Positions 55,422-64,000 of a stretch of DNA of 64,000 bases are shown here, piece by piece. Position 1 is the stretch's first letter. Every line of letters starts with the position of its first letter. The DNA lies in contig FWWN02000195.1 of assembly GCA_900175165.2 (NCBI GenBank), positions 21,482 to 85,481 on the forward strand, given 5' to 3'. The position numbers and the translations under genes are program-made. The stretch is from Rhizomucor pusillus. Its lineage: Eukaryota > Mucoromycota > Mucoromycetes > Mucorales > Lichtheimiaceae. The notes under the pieces are model-generated. The model saw only the letters and a program-made list of their open reading frames with translations, made no database searches and was not told where the DNA came from.

Positions 55422-56804
55422 ATGTCTTTTGCAAAGAGTGCCTTGCTGAAATCTATTCAGCGTCGCCCGCTGTGGATGATGGCTGCCGCTGCTGCTGCTT
55501 GCAAACCCAATGCTATTCGTCCAAATCTTACTGCTCGTTGTACTCGACCCTGCACCGCCCTTCGAGCGTATTCTAGTCGACCTGTCGAAGCCTCTGGTCA
55601 GCCGTCCGTGCCACGTAAGGAAGTCTTGTGCAACCTGAACCCCACCCTTTGCTGTCACCAAGGCCGCTTGCTAACATTGCAAGATCAATGTAGATCGATC
55701 AAAGGTCACCATCAAGACTATCAATCGTATGTACAAGAATGGCGAACCTATCTCGGTCATGACAGCTCAGGACTACCCGTCCGGTATGATGGTTGACCGG
55801 TCTGGAATTGACATGTGCCTCGTGGGCGATTCACTCGCCATGGTTGCCCTTGGTTACGACTCGACAAACCCGCTGACAGTTGATGTAAGAATTTAAAGGA
55901 GAAAAAAAATGATCAATTCAAAATTTACTGATATGGTATATAATCCAAAGGAAATGCTTCATCACTGCCGAGCAGTGGCACGTGGCTGTAAGGCTCCTTT
56001 CCTGGTTGCAGATTTGCCTTATGGAAGCTACGAGGCTAGTCCAGACGATGCTGTGCGCGTATCTTTGAGATTTTTGAAGGAGGGCAATGTAGAGGTAATC
56101 ATGAATGCGAGATACTACAGGCTAGTGGCAGCAACGCTCACTAAAATATGCTTATTTGGCAACGATTAGGCTGTGAAATTGGAAGGAGGTGCAGAAATGG
56201 CCGAAACTATTCGTCGTATCACGACTGTAGGTGTGCCTGTTGTGGGCCACATTGGTTTGACGCCTCAGAGACAATCTGCGTTGGGTGGCTTTCGAGTACA
56301 AGGAAAAACTGCAAAGCAAGCTCAACGCTTGCTAGAAGACGCGTTAGCTGTGCAGGATGCTGGTGCATTTGCGATTGTTCTAGAAGCAATGCCATCTGAG
56401 GTAGCAGGATACATCACGCAACGCCTGCGCGTACCAACCATTGGTATCGGTGCCGGCGTACATTGCTCAGGTCAAGTGCTTGTTCAGAACGATGCACTTG
56501 GCTTATTCGACCGATTTGTACCAAAGTAAGATTTAGAAGGGCAATGGTTATCGAGAAAAAAATCCTGACAATTTTTGCTTAACTTAGGTTTACCAAGCAA
56601 TTTGCCAATCTTAATCAGGTAATGACGGATGCACTCAAACAGTATCACCTTGAAGTAAAATCCCGAACATTTCCTGCACCCCAAAACACTTATCCGATCG
56701 ATCAACAGCAACTAGAAAAGTTCTATCAGCTTGTTGATGAGCGCGGCGACGAACGACAAGATAACCGCGAAGAACAAACTGTCGCCGCGCATGCTCATGC
56801 ATAA
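55422..56804 (+). CDS. ECM31: 3-methyl-2-oxobutanoate (ketopantoate) hydroxymethyltransferase, mitochondrial
   Basis: First committed step of pantothenate and CoA synthesis: transfers a hydroxymethyl group from methylene-THF to 2-oxoisovalerate. Exons 55422-55614, 55694-55884, 55951-56094, 56170-56525 and 56588-56804 give 366 residues. The first 60 residues are Arg/Ala/Ser-rich and look like a mitochondrial presequence. PanB motifs: [21 protein letters not shown] (Mg-binding Asp), [40 protein letters not shown] (catalytic Glu) and PTIGIGAG. The C-terminal extension beyond the bacterial length is hydrophilic, ending AAHAHA. Confidence 0.95.
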
Positions 56805-57009
56805 ATCCGTCCATTTATCTTATTTATTCGAATCCCTCTTATTCCATCAGTATATCTCAATTTATATTGTTAAAACATGTAGAAATAAACCATGATACAC
56901 TATTATGTAAACTGCTCAGAGCTGTCAAAATGAATGCAGTTTCGGAGCTTCAAGAAGCATCTGTCATTTCGGTCTGCACCTCGTCCTGTTCTTGCTCCAG
57001 GTGTCGCCA

Positions 57010-57714
57010 ATGAGTCTCCTGTCAAATACATTGTTTCGTCAAACCGGCCGGCTGCTGACATCAATACGACCGTCTTGCTCTCCTGCTATCGCCACCCGGC
57101 CTGTTCCGTCAAGACTAACAGGTAAACCAACGATGACGGTGTTAACCCGAAAATGCTTTGGCACGCGCCCAGCATTGTACGCAGCAGCGCAGTCATCAAA
57201 ACGGACAGTCGATCGACCTCCACGCGATGAAGAGATCACAGCGAAGTTCATCAAGCTGATTGACGAGAAAGGCGAATTGGTCCACGAAAAGGCTCGAACA
57301 GAAGATGTATTGCGGACGATCGATCGCAATCAGTTCTTTCTAGTCCAAGTCGATCCACGGAGCGCCATACCCACTTGCCGGCTCTTTGATAAAAAACAGT
57401 TGTTTGAAAAGCAAAAAGCGGCAAAGAAGAACAAGAATGCGAATCCAGCCAAGGTTACCAAGGAGATCATGTTTGGGTGGAACGTATCACCTCACGACAT
57501 GGAGCACAAGTTGGCAAAAGCCAAAGAGTTTTTAGAAAAGGGCAACAAGGTCATGGTCGAGATTGTACACAAAAAGGGACAGCTGCGACCGAGTCGAGAT
57601 GAAGAAAAGCAATTGATTGAGCGAGTATCCAAACATCTAGACAGTTACAAACTAGTCAAGGGCCCGTTATTTGCAAAGGGCATGTGTACATTACAATTTC
57701 AAAAGACAAAATAA
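57010..57714 (+). CDS. Mitochondrial translation initiation factor IF-3
   Basis: Binds the small mitoribosomal subunit and promotes start selection. Single exon, 234 residues. The N-terminus (MSLLSNTLFRQTGRLLTSIR) is an Arg-rich mitochondrial presequence. IF3-N follows at about residues 70-130 (ITAKFIKLIDEKGELVHEK...AIPTCRLFDKKQLFEKQK) and IF3-C at about 145-232 (TKEIMFGWNVSPHDMEHKLAKAKEFLEKG...VMVEIV). It lies 205 bp downstream of the ketopantoate enzyme on the same strand and ends 78 bp from the convergent peptidase gene. Start 57010 is the first true ATG of the frame. Confidence 0.9.
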   Translation: MSLLSNTLFRQTGRLLTSIRPSCSPAIATRPVPSRLTGKPTMTVLTRKCFGTRPALYAAAQSSKRTVDRPPRDEEITAKFIKLIDEKGELVHEKARTEDVLRTIDRNQFFLVQVDPRSAIPTCRLFDKKQLFEKQKAAKKNKNANPAKVTKEIMFGWNVSPHDMEHKLAKAKEFLEKGNKVMVEIVHKKGQLRPSRDEEKQLIERVSKHLDSYKLVKGPLFAKGMCTLQFQKTK

Positions 57715-57792
57715 CATTCCCTTTCTGTAGAATAATACATATATTTATATATCCTGACTATTGCGAACACGTAATAAGCGAAAAGGTTATGA

Positions 57793-60353
57793 CTAGTCAG
57801 CTTTGAGCTGCTCAGAAGCGTTGTAAAGACAATGCGCCGCACGTTGCTGAGCATATTTCAGCAGTTCGGGATCATCTGCATCGATGGCTTCAACGATGGC
57901 AGGGAAGACTCTCGAGGCATAACCAGACCAAAGTCCTGGAGCATAGATAACGTGTTTGAACCACTCACGTCCCGTGATACCATTGGGATCGACGAATCCA
58001 CGCTCAAAATTCATTAGGCGCTTGTTGGCTTTTTCAATACGCTTCAACAGCACGGACGGTAACTCATCGCTCGGCGCAAATTCGGTTAGTCGCTGAACTA
58101 GATTTGCGCGACGACGCTCGAACCGCCGCGTTGTCTTTGCCAGTTTATGGCTTGCTTTACGCAGTGCACCCAAACTCTCGATGGAAGTTGCTGAGCTTTT
58201 TTCAAGCTCGGTAATGTAGCTCTGGATGTATGCGGAATAGTCGCCTGGATAGATAGGGAGGACTGTATCGTCAGCTAGATGTAGCGCGATCAGGCCCCAA
58301 ATCCTGACCAGTGTGGCGTGATATTCAAACGTGGGATCGCCAAACTTCTCCATCCAGTGGAAAGAGTCATAGTTGCTGTGGTATACACCGTAGTCTCCGT
58401 GGAAACCAAAGTCCATGCTGGCTATGCCGGCGTACGTCAAGAATCCAACGAAATCAGAGCCGGAACCGAGCTGCCCAACAGCTGGCTCTGCAGAGGGAGT
58501 GCCTGTTCTGTTTGTGTATTCTGACCATGCATCGTAGACAGTGAGGCCAGTGCGAGGATCAATGATAGAACGTGTGACATTGTACAACAGACGATTGAGA
58601 GAAGGAGATGCTTTCGCTTCAAAATGTGGCCCGGAAATACCAACATCCACGTTAATGTATGCAACAGCTTCTTTTAACAGCCATTCGTAGTGGTCTTCGA
58701 CCCACTCTGTAGAGCCCACCATGCCGTACTCTTCTGCATCCCAGGAAGCTAAGATAATGGTTCGCCGAGGACGCCAACCTTTCTCGAGTAAGACGCCAAA
58801 AGTGCGCGCAAGTTCAAGCTGAAAACAATTAATATGCATGAGTGTCTTTAAACATATCCACTGGTTTCGTATGTGTGTATTTACCAAAGCAGCAGATCCT
58901 GAGGAAGCGTCAACAGCTCCGTATACCCAAGCATCTCTGTGGTTACCGAGAATGATGGCCTTGTCAGGCTCTTCGGCGCCCTCGATGCGGCCGATAACAT
59001 TCCAGATAGGTGTAATGCGATCGTCTACAAGGTTGACGAGGTATGCATTGCCTTCTGTAGGTCCGCTGTAGTAATGGACGTCTTCGAGTCCGCCTTCCCA
59101 GTCGTAGCTACCTCGTACACCTCTGCCTTGCATCGCTTTCAAGAGAGGCAACGCGTCCTGATAAGATAACGGCAGAGATGGGATTTGCGGCATGCCAGGA
59201 TGCTCGTCGCGCGGGACACGCTTAGCATCTGTTGTTGCAGCCCATCCCGGTGTAGTAGGATCGCCGGTTACGAGAGATACATACTGCACCGAGCCGCGTT
59301 GTGCAGAGCTGGGGGATCGCCACGGTCCTTCTGGGTATGCCTTGTCAGGATTGACGTGGGGGTATTCAGCCTTGTCGAGCGGGCCGTCGTCGATGGGGTC
59401 AGAGTACAGAAGCGCGCCAATGCATCCATATTTTTCTGCAGCTCGCAGCTTCAGCCCACGATGCACATCGCCGCCGTAACGCATCAGCGCAATTGTGCCT
59501 TCTAGTTGGATACCCTGGTTCTTTAGAAATTCGAAATCTTCTAGTCTGCCATAGTTTGCATAAACAACTGGACCCAATGCTGTTCCGTTTTTGGAATAGC
59601 CTATTGAAAGTTTTGTTTGGTTGTTGGCGTTTCTTTTTCTATGCATCTACCAAGCATTGCTTGGCAGCTTACCGTGGAACAACGGTGTGGCGTCTGGATT
59701 GTCTGATGTATCATCTTCATCGATTGGATCTTCTCTAAGCTTCGCCTCGAATCGCAGCTCCTCGGGTCCATCGACGATGGCAAGCTGTTGCTTGACAGGA
59801 TAGTTCAACAATGGATAGTATATCTCAATGATGGTATCCTTGATACCGTAGCTGATGAATTTATCCTGTGTCCACCGAGCTTGGCGCTTATCAGCGGCGC
59901 TCCCTGCGACGTGCGGTTCAGATGTATAGATTTTCAGAAAATCTCGTACAGATTCTTCACAGGGTGTCTCGACAATGATCTTTTCTGGATCGGTCAAGGG
60001 CGGTAGTTTCGGTGGTGGGGGAGGAGCTGTAAAATGTGATGTGAGCGTCAGTGAGAGAACATATCGTCTATAATTTATATATTACCTTCGCTTCCGTTCA
60101 GAAGCAAAAAGACGCCAACAACGACACCAATGATAACAATAGCCAGGATCACGATGATTCCAGCGATTACTTTTTTCTTCTTGGCCGAGACAGCAGAAGA
60201 AGTACTGTCTCCACCACCAAGCAGAGGTTGTCGCTCACTGATATTGCTAATAGGCTGAATCGCTTGACGGATCTTATTCACGAAATCCATTAGCAATCCA
60301 TCACTTTGCCTTGCAAGCGGCTCTTGCGGAGCAGATCCGTCGTAGTCAGGCAT
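57793..60353 (-). CDS. M28-family membrane metallopeptidase (glutamate carboxypeptidase II / transferrin receptor-like)
   Basis: Exons 60353-60086, 60026-59673, 59600-58885 and 58818-57793 give 787 residues. A cytoplasmic tail of about 60 residues, including an acidic/dileucine-like RQPLLGG, precedes one membrane helix (VIAGIIVILAIVIIGVVVGV). The luminal part has the family's PA insert (YANYGRLEDFEFLKNQGIQL) and M28 zinc site: His in LGNHRDAW, bridging Asp in GAVDASSG, Glu pair in DAEEYG, Asp in NVDVG, His in YHSNYDS. All ligands are present, so an active enzyme is expected, unlike transferrin receptor. A dimerisation-like C-terminal domain follows. Yeast relatives (Vps70, Tre1/2) act in the vacuolar/endosomal system; that location is likely here. 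Confidence 0.92.
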
Positions 60354-61928
60354 GTGTTGACGCTAAGAAACAAGAAAAGAGCAAAGAGTAGAAAGAGTGC
60401 TTCGTGCAGGACACTTAAAGTTGAGAAGAGCGTAACACAGAGTCGGAAAATCCGTTTTTGATGTTTGCTCCGTTGACACGGACCGGCTAAAAGATCGACT
60501 CGACGCGTACTAATTTAACCTGTATGTACCCAGTACGTTGCCGTCTCTAAATAAAATTTGATCCAGCGAGCATCGTAGCACAATTGGAAAAGAGATAGTA
60601 TTGTATCAAAAGTGATCAGAACATTGATCTTCTTCTAGTGTATCCAGTCAAGGATTTATTGCCTTCAAGAAGTGTTGTAATGGATGGTCCTTTAAGTGAT
60701 CTGCTATCCTCTATTTCCTTCCTGGAAACATCGTCGCGGCAAGAGACCATAAGTCACGAGCGAGGGAGCAATGCTCTGTTCATACATATGCTACTTGTAG
60801 CTATTAGTATGCTCATAGGAGTACGACAGCTGGATCGAGAGACAGGCTAATTGATAGGTAAGTACGGAATGCAGAAGGAGATAATTGTATGTGCAAGCCC
60901 AACACGTTCACTTTAGTAATATCTTAAGAGGCGAAAGTACATACATCAAACCATTTGCATTAATGGGTATGCCGGCTTCAACAGAAACTTTATTCTACGA
61001 AAACTAAAAGGCAGCCAATGTGCTTTGGCTTTTTTCGAGTTGCGGTAGTGTAATGATATCAACTGGTCTCGGCTTCTTCGCAATGATTATTTCGATGACT
61101 TCCGTCAGGTATAGAAATGGCCACTCATTCCAGCAAGCCCTCTAGATTCAGTCTTGTTGCATTTTTTCTCATAAATGTTTGTTATTTGTTTAAATGGTGT
61201 CCATTTGCGTGGCAAACTTGGATAATTCTGTTATGTTTTAACGGCACCTCTATGGTTCCCAATCTTGAACATAACATACACTCCCTCAGATTCCAATACA
61301 AAAAGATAGAATATCATAACAAGACCTAAAGGATAGTACCCGGTCAGTTATCTGTATTCATAGTGTTTAAGCTTAGACACACATACCGACGGTCTGGAAC
61401 TGCTTCTAAAATTTGCAAAGCCGGATCAGAGCCTCATGCGTTTCTCTGGTGTCATCGTTTCCGTTTTCTGCTTCGACTTCGCAGTATCCCAGAACTAGCT
61501 TCAATCTCCTGTCTGTTGAAATGCTTTCATCGCTCCGTCCGGTCTTTTGGTTTCGTTGGACTCTACAACTTGTTTAAATTGTTACCAACGTTAAGTCCAC
61601 GTTTCAATTCCATATCACTTTTTTAGAGAAAATACCATCTGAAAATCCTATATTTTTGGGCAAATGAAACATTGGACTGAAAAATCAAGTCCAAATTGTT
61701 GGCTTTCAGTTCCAACTCCCCCATGTCCTCCTCAAGTCGTCTGGTTAGGATATCTATCAGCAGGTGCCTTGAGAAGACCATGCAGTCATTGTTGGCTGCA
61801 CCTTTGGCGATGTCTCTGACGCCAAATTATTCGCAAGACATATGCATTCGCTCCAAAACAATATTCTGGGACAGGCTCCAGAAGCAATCTGCAGAGGAAA
61901 TTTATTGTGTCACGCAATGTGAAAATAG
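60354..61928. other. 1.6-kb gene-free region
   Basis: Upstream of the peptidase gene and downstream of TFIIE-beta. Open frames at 60638, 61117 and 61363 lack domains and are not called. No repeat of the families described elsewhere was noticed. Confidence 0.45.
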
Positions 61929-63216
61929 CTATTTTGTAGGATGATAATCTTTAGATAAGTCGATATGCGACAAGTGAGTGTTTGTAATCTTAATCTTTCG
62001 GTTGCGAGCCTTTGATCGCTTGATTTTGGGCTTTTTTTGTGACGGATATCCATGTAAGAAAAGTCGCTGAAAACCTGTCCGCCACAATAACTTACCTCTT
62101 CTGTAACCTTGTTCTCAAATACTTCCATTGTCTTTAGACCGGCTGTTTTCAAAAACAGTGATGATCAGAGCCCAAGATCCAAAGTACACCAGAGAGATAT
62201 ACAGAAACCCACCGCTCTCAAGCTTCTTTGGCAAATCAGTCTCATCGGGTATAGGTATTTCAGACCACATTTTTTGGAATTCTAGCAATCTATAAGTCCC
62301 CATTGTAAACTACGGGCGTGTGCATCCGCATCCGAACCTGCATCGATGGGTGTATTGTATTGCATGTCGTTGTGAAAGAGTACTCGAGGATTACCCTCTT
62401 TGTTCCGGATGACAAGGATTTGCCCTTCGTCCGCAAGCTCCTCCACAATATCACCCAGCTTTGCATTTGATTCCTTCAAGTGGTTAAAGTCCATTCCTCC
62501 TTCCTCTTTCTTCTCAATCAGAAGGTTCAACAGATCCTCTTTGCTTTTGATAGAGTATGCGGGCTAGAAGATCCCCCGCACGTATGAGCCAAGATCATAA
62601 CTATTTTACCTACCCGGCAACAAAGCCGTTGGTTCTTACCTTATATGCAAATGTTTTGTTCAGCGAGTCAAAGTCGATTTTGTCATTATGTACAAGTTTG
62701 TCCCAGAGCTCAGCGTTGTTGACAATATCGACGCCGGTGCGGGAACGAATGCTGATGATTGATTGTGGAGTATCATGTTCCTACATAATACGTACGTACA
62801 GAAATTCCAAAAGTTCTAGCAAGCAGTTTCCTTTCAAAGAGAACATCCAAATTATAAGGATATACCTTGAGAAATTGTATAACTGTGTATAGCTGACTCA
62901 TAAGATGCTGGCCAGTGCCAGTATTAGCAGGTTGCGAATATACTACAACGTTGCAAAAAGGACGATAGTATGGATATGCTGTACAGTTTCAAGATCTCTC
63001 ATTCTTTCAAGTACCAGGTGCTTTTTTGGTCTTTTTCTTTGGATGCGGTTGACTACTCTCAAATGCTGCCCTCGTATTGTTCGTAATGCCACCATATTTT
63101 GGGGTCGGTGGTGCGTCTGCAGCGCTGGTGCTCTGCGTTGCCGTTCGCTTGACACCCACAAGCGTACTTGCTGACATTGATTTCTTAAAGTTTTTCAACT
63201 GATCTGACAGCGACAT
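61929..63216 (-). CDS. TFA2: Transcription initiation factor IIE subunit beta
   Basis: General factor that recruits TFIIH to the RNA polymerase II preinitiation complex. Seven exons (63216-63015, 62942-62866, 62780-62640, 62563-62338, 62281-62213, 62142-62096, 62066-61929) give 299 residues. N-terminus MSLSDQLKNFKKSMSASTL. The winged-helix core begins at VYSQPANTGTGQHLMSQLYT and continues HDTPQSIISIRSRTGVDIVN; the second wing has ILVIRNKEGNPRVLFHND, EFQKMWSEIPIPDETDLPKK and AGLKTMEVFEN. The basic tail (KKPKIKRSKARNRKIKITNT) ends LSHIDLSKDYHPTK, typical for the family. The donor at 62337 (GTTCGG) is a weak consensus, but only this junction keeps the conserved frame. Confidence 0.9.
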
Positions 63217-64000
63217 GGTTATGGATCAAACGAGGGAAAGAAGGATAGAGAACGCAACAGGTCGGCCGGTGGAGTTTCATTCTCCCTCGAAACTCCTGCG
63301 CCAGGACCTCGACGTAACCATGAGCCCAATAGCTATATCAACACTTGGTCCGATCGGTATGGATAAGATGAATCATAAGAAATGAACAGACAGGCCAAGG
63401 ACATCATAGGTGGATGAGTAGGAAAATCGTTGGTAAAAAATGCTTCCGAGTACAAAGGAAGGAGTGATAAAATAGAAGATTTATTTGCTCGCACTGCTCT
63501 CAGCCTTTCGATCTCATTCGATAAAAGTATTGGGAAATGAAAAACTTCGTCGTAGTAACCTGAAGAAACGTAATAGAACGAGAAAGAGATGTAGAATCTG
63601 GATGGTGATAGCTACAGCTTTTTCAAAAATTGTTGGCGCATTAATCCACAAAGTAAAATTGCACATTTATCGATTTATTTTATAACAAAACATCACGAGA
63701 ATGTGCCAGATCGGCAACGCAACAGGGGGTCTTTTGCTTCATCGTATTCCAGTCGATAGAATATTTATTCACATTTAGGACATTTTGGTGACGGCATTGT
63801 TTCACTGTATGGTCTCCTGATACCTTTTATCAAAGAAATACGTGACAATTTATCAGTCACGATGATATTAAAATAACAATACAAAAACAGGTGACAAAAT
63901 GTTTTAAAATCCTGGAAGTTTAGAAAAGCCCATACCTTCTGATTACAGCAAATGAGAATGATGATATGCAAATGCTTACGATTTTCACAATTAAAGTATT
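63217..64000. other. TFIIE-beta upstream region to window end
   Basis: About 780 bp, A/T-rich in the distal half; no gene recognised. Open frames at 63485 and 63765 are short and without domains. Confidence 0.4.

Noticed and set aside
60638..61626. Several plus-strand frames between peptidase and TFIIE-beta genes
   Set aside because: No domain or exon connectivity; typical length for chance frames.

Overview
The window is nuclear DNA of a filamentous fungus, most likely an early-diverging one of the Mucoromycota/Mucorales type. That placement is an inference from overall character, not a computed classification. The evidence is densely packed genes with many short introns (about 45-90 bp), an intact spliceosomal grammar (GT-AG, three GC-AG introns, micro-exons), a GPI-anchored multi-exon chitin deacetylase, GH72 wall enzymes, LysM secreted protein, a peroxisomal PTS2 thiolase and a nuclear-encoded mitochondrial DNA polymerase. 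Exon models below were built by hand so that splice phases add up to an open frame. They are predictions, not transcript-supported.

Left part (1-21.3 kb): partial LAM-type GRAM sterol-transfer protein (-), KIN4-like kinase with KA1 domain (-), GH72 glucanosyltransferase (-), a tandem pair of aldo-keto reductases (+) with a converted block, an intact F-box/LRR-like gene (-) divergent from mitochondrial DNA polymerase gamma (+), and peroxisomal 3-ketoacyl-CoA thiolase (+).

Middle part (21.6-33 kb) is an accessory, repeat-rich island. It holds a decayed F-box paralogue cut by a dead Tc1/mariner-type element, a 341-bp direct repeat, a foldback-like element with long inverted ends around a 161-bp tandem array, an intact 13-exon gene of unknown function, a MITE, and a truncated third F-box copy. 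A secreted LysM protein (-) follows, then 2.5 kb without recognisable genes.

Right part (36-64 kb) returns to housekeeping genes: BAR-PH-GRAM-VASt-TM protein (SIP3/LAM1 type), a small HVA1/Tudor-like protein, tRNA-Ser(UGA), RNA polymerase I subunit RPA43, chitin deacetylase, ADP1-like ABCG transporter, a Tudor-class II histone deacetylase fusion, ketopantoate hydroxymethyltransferase, mitochondrial IF-3, an M28 peptidase of the glutamate carboxypeptidase II/transferrin-receptor group, and TFIIE-beta. Functions are mostly independent. Two themes recur: sterol transport at membrane contact sites (two LAM-family genes) and cell wall remodelling (GH72, chitin deacetylase, LysM).
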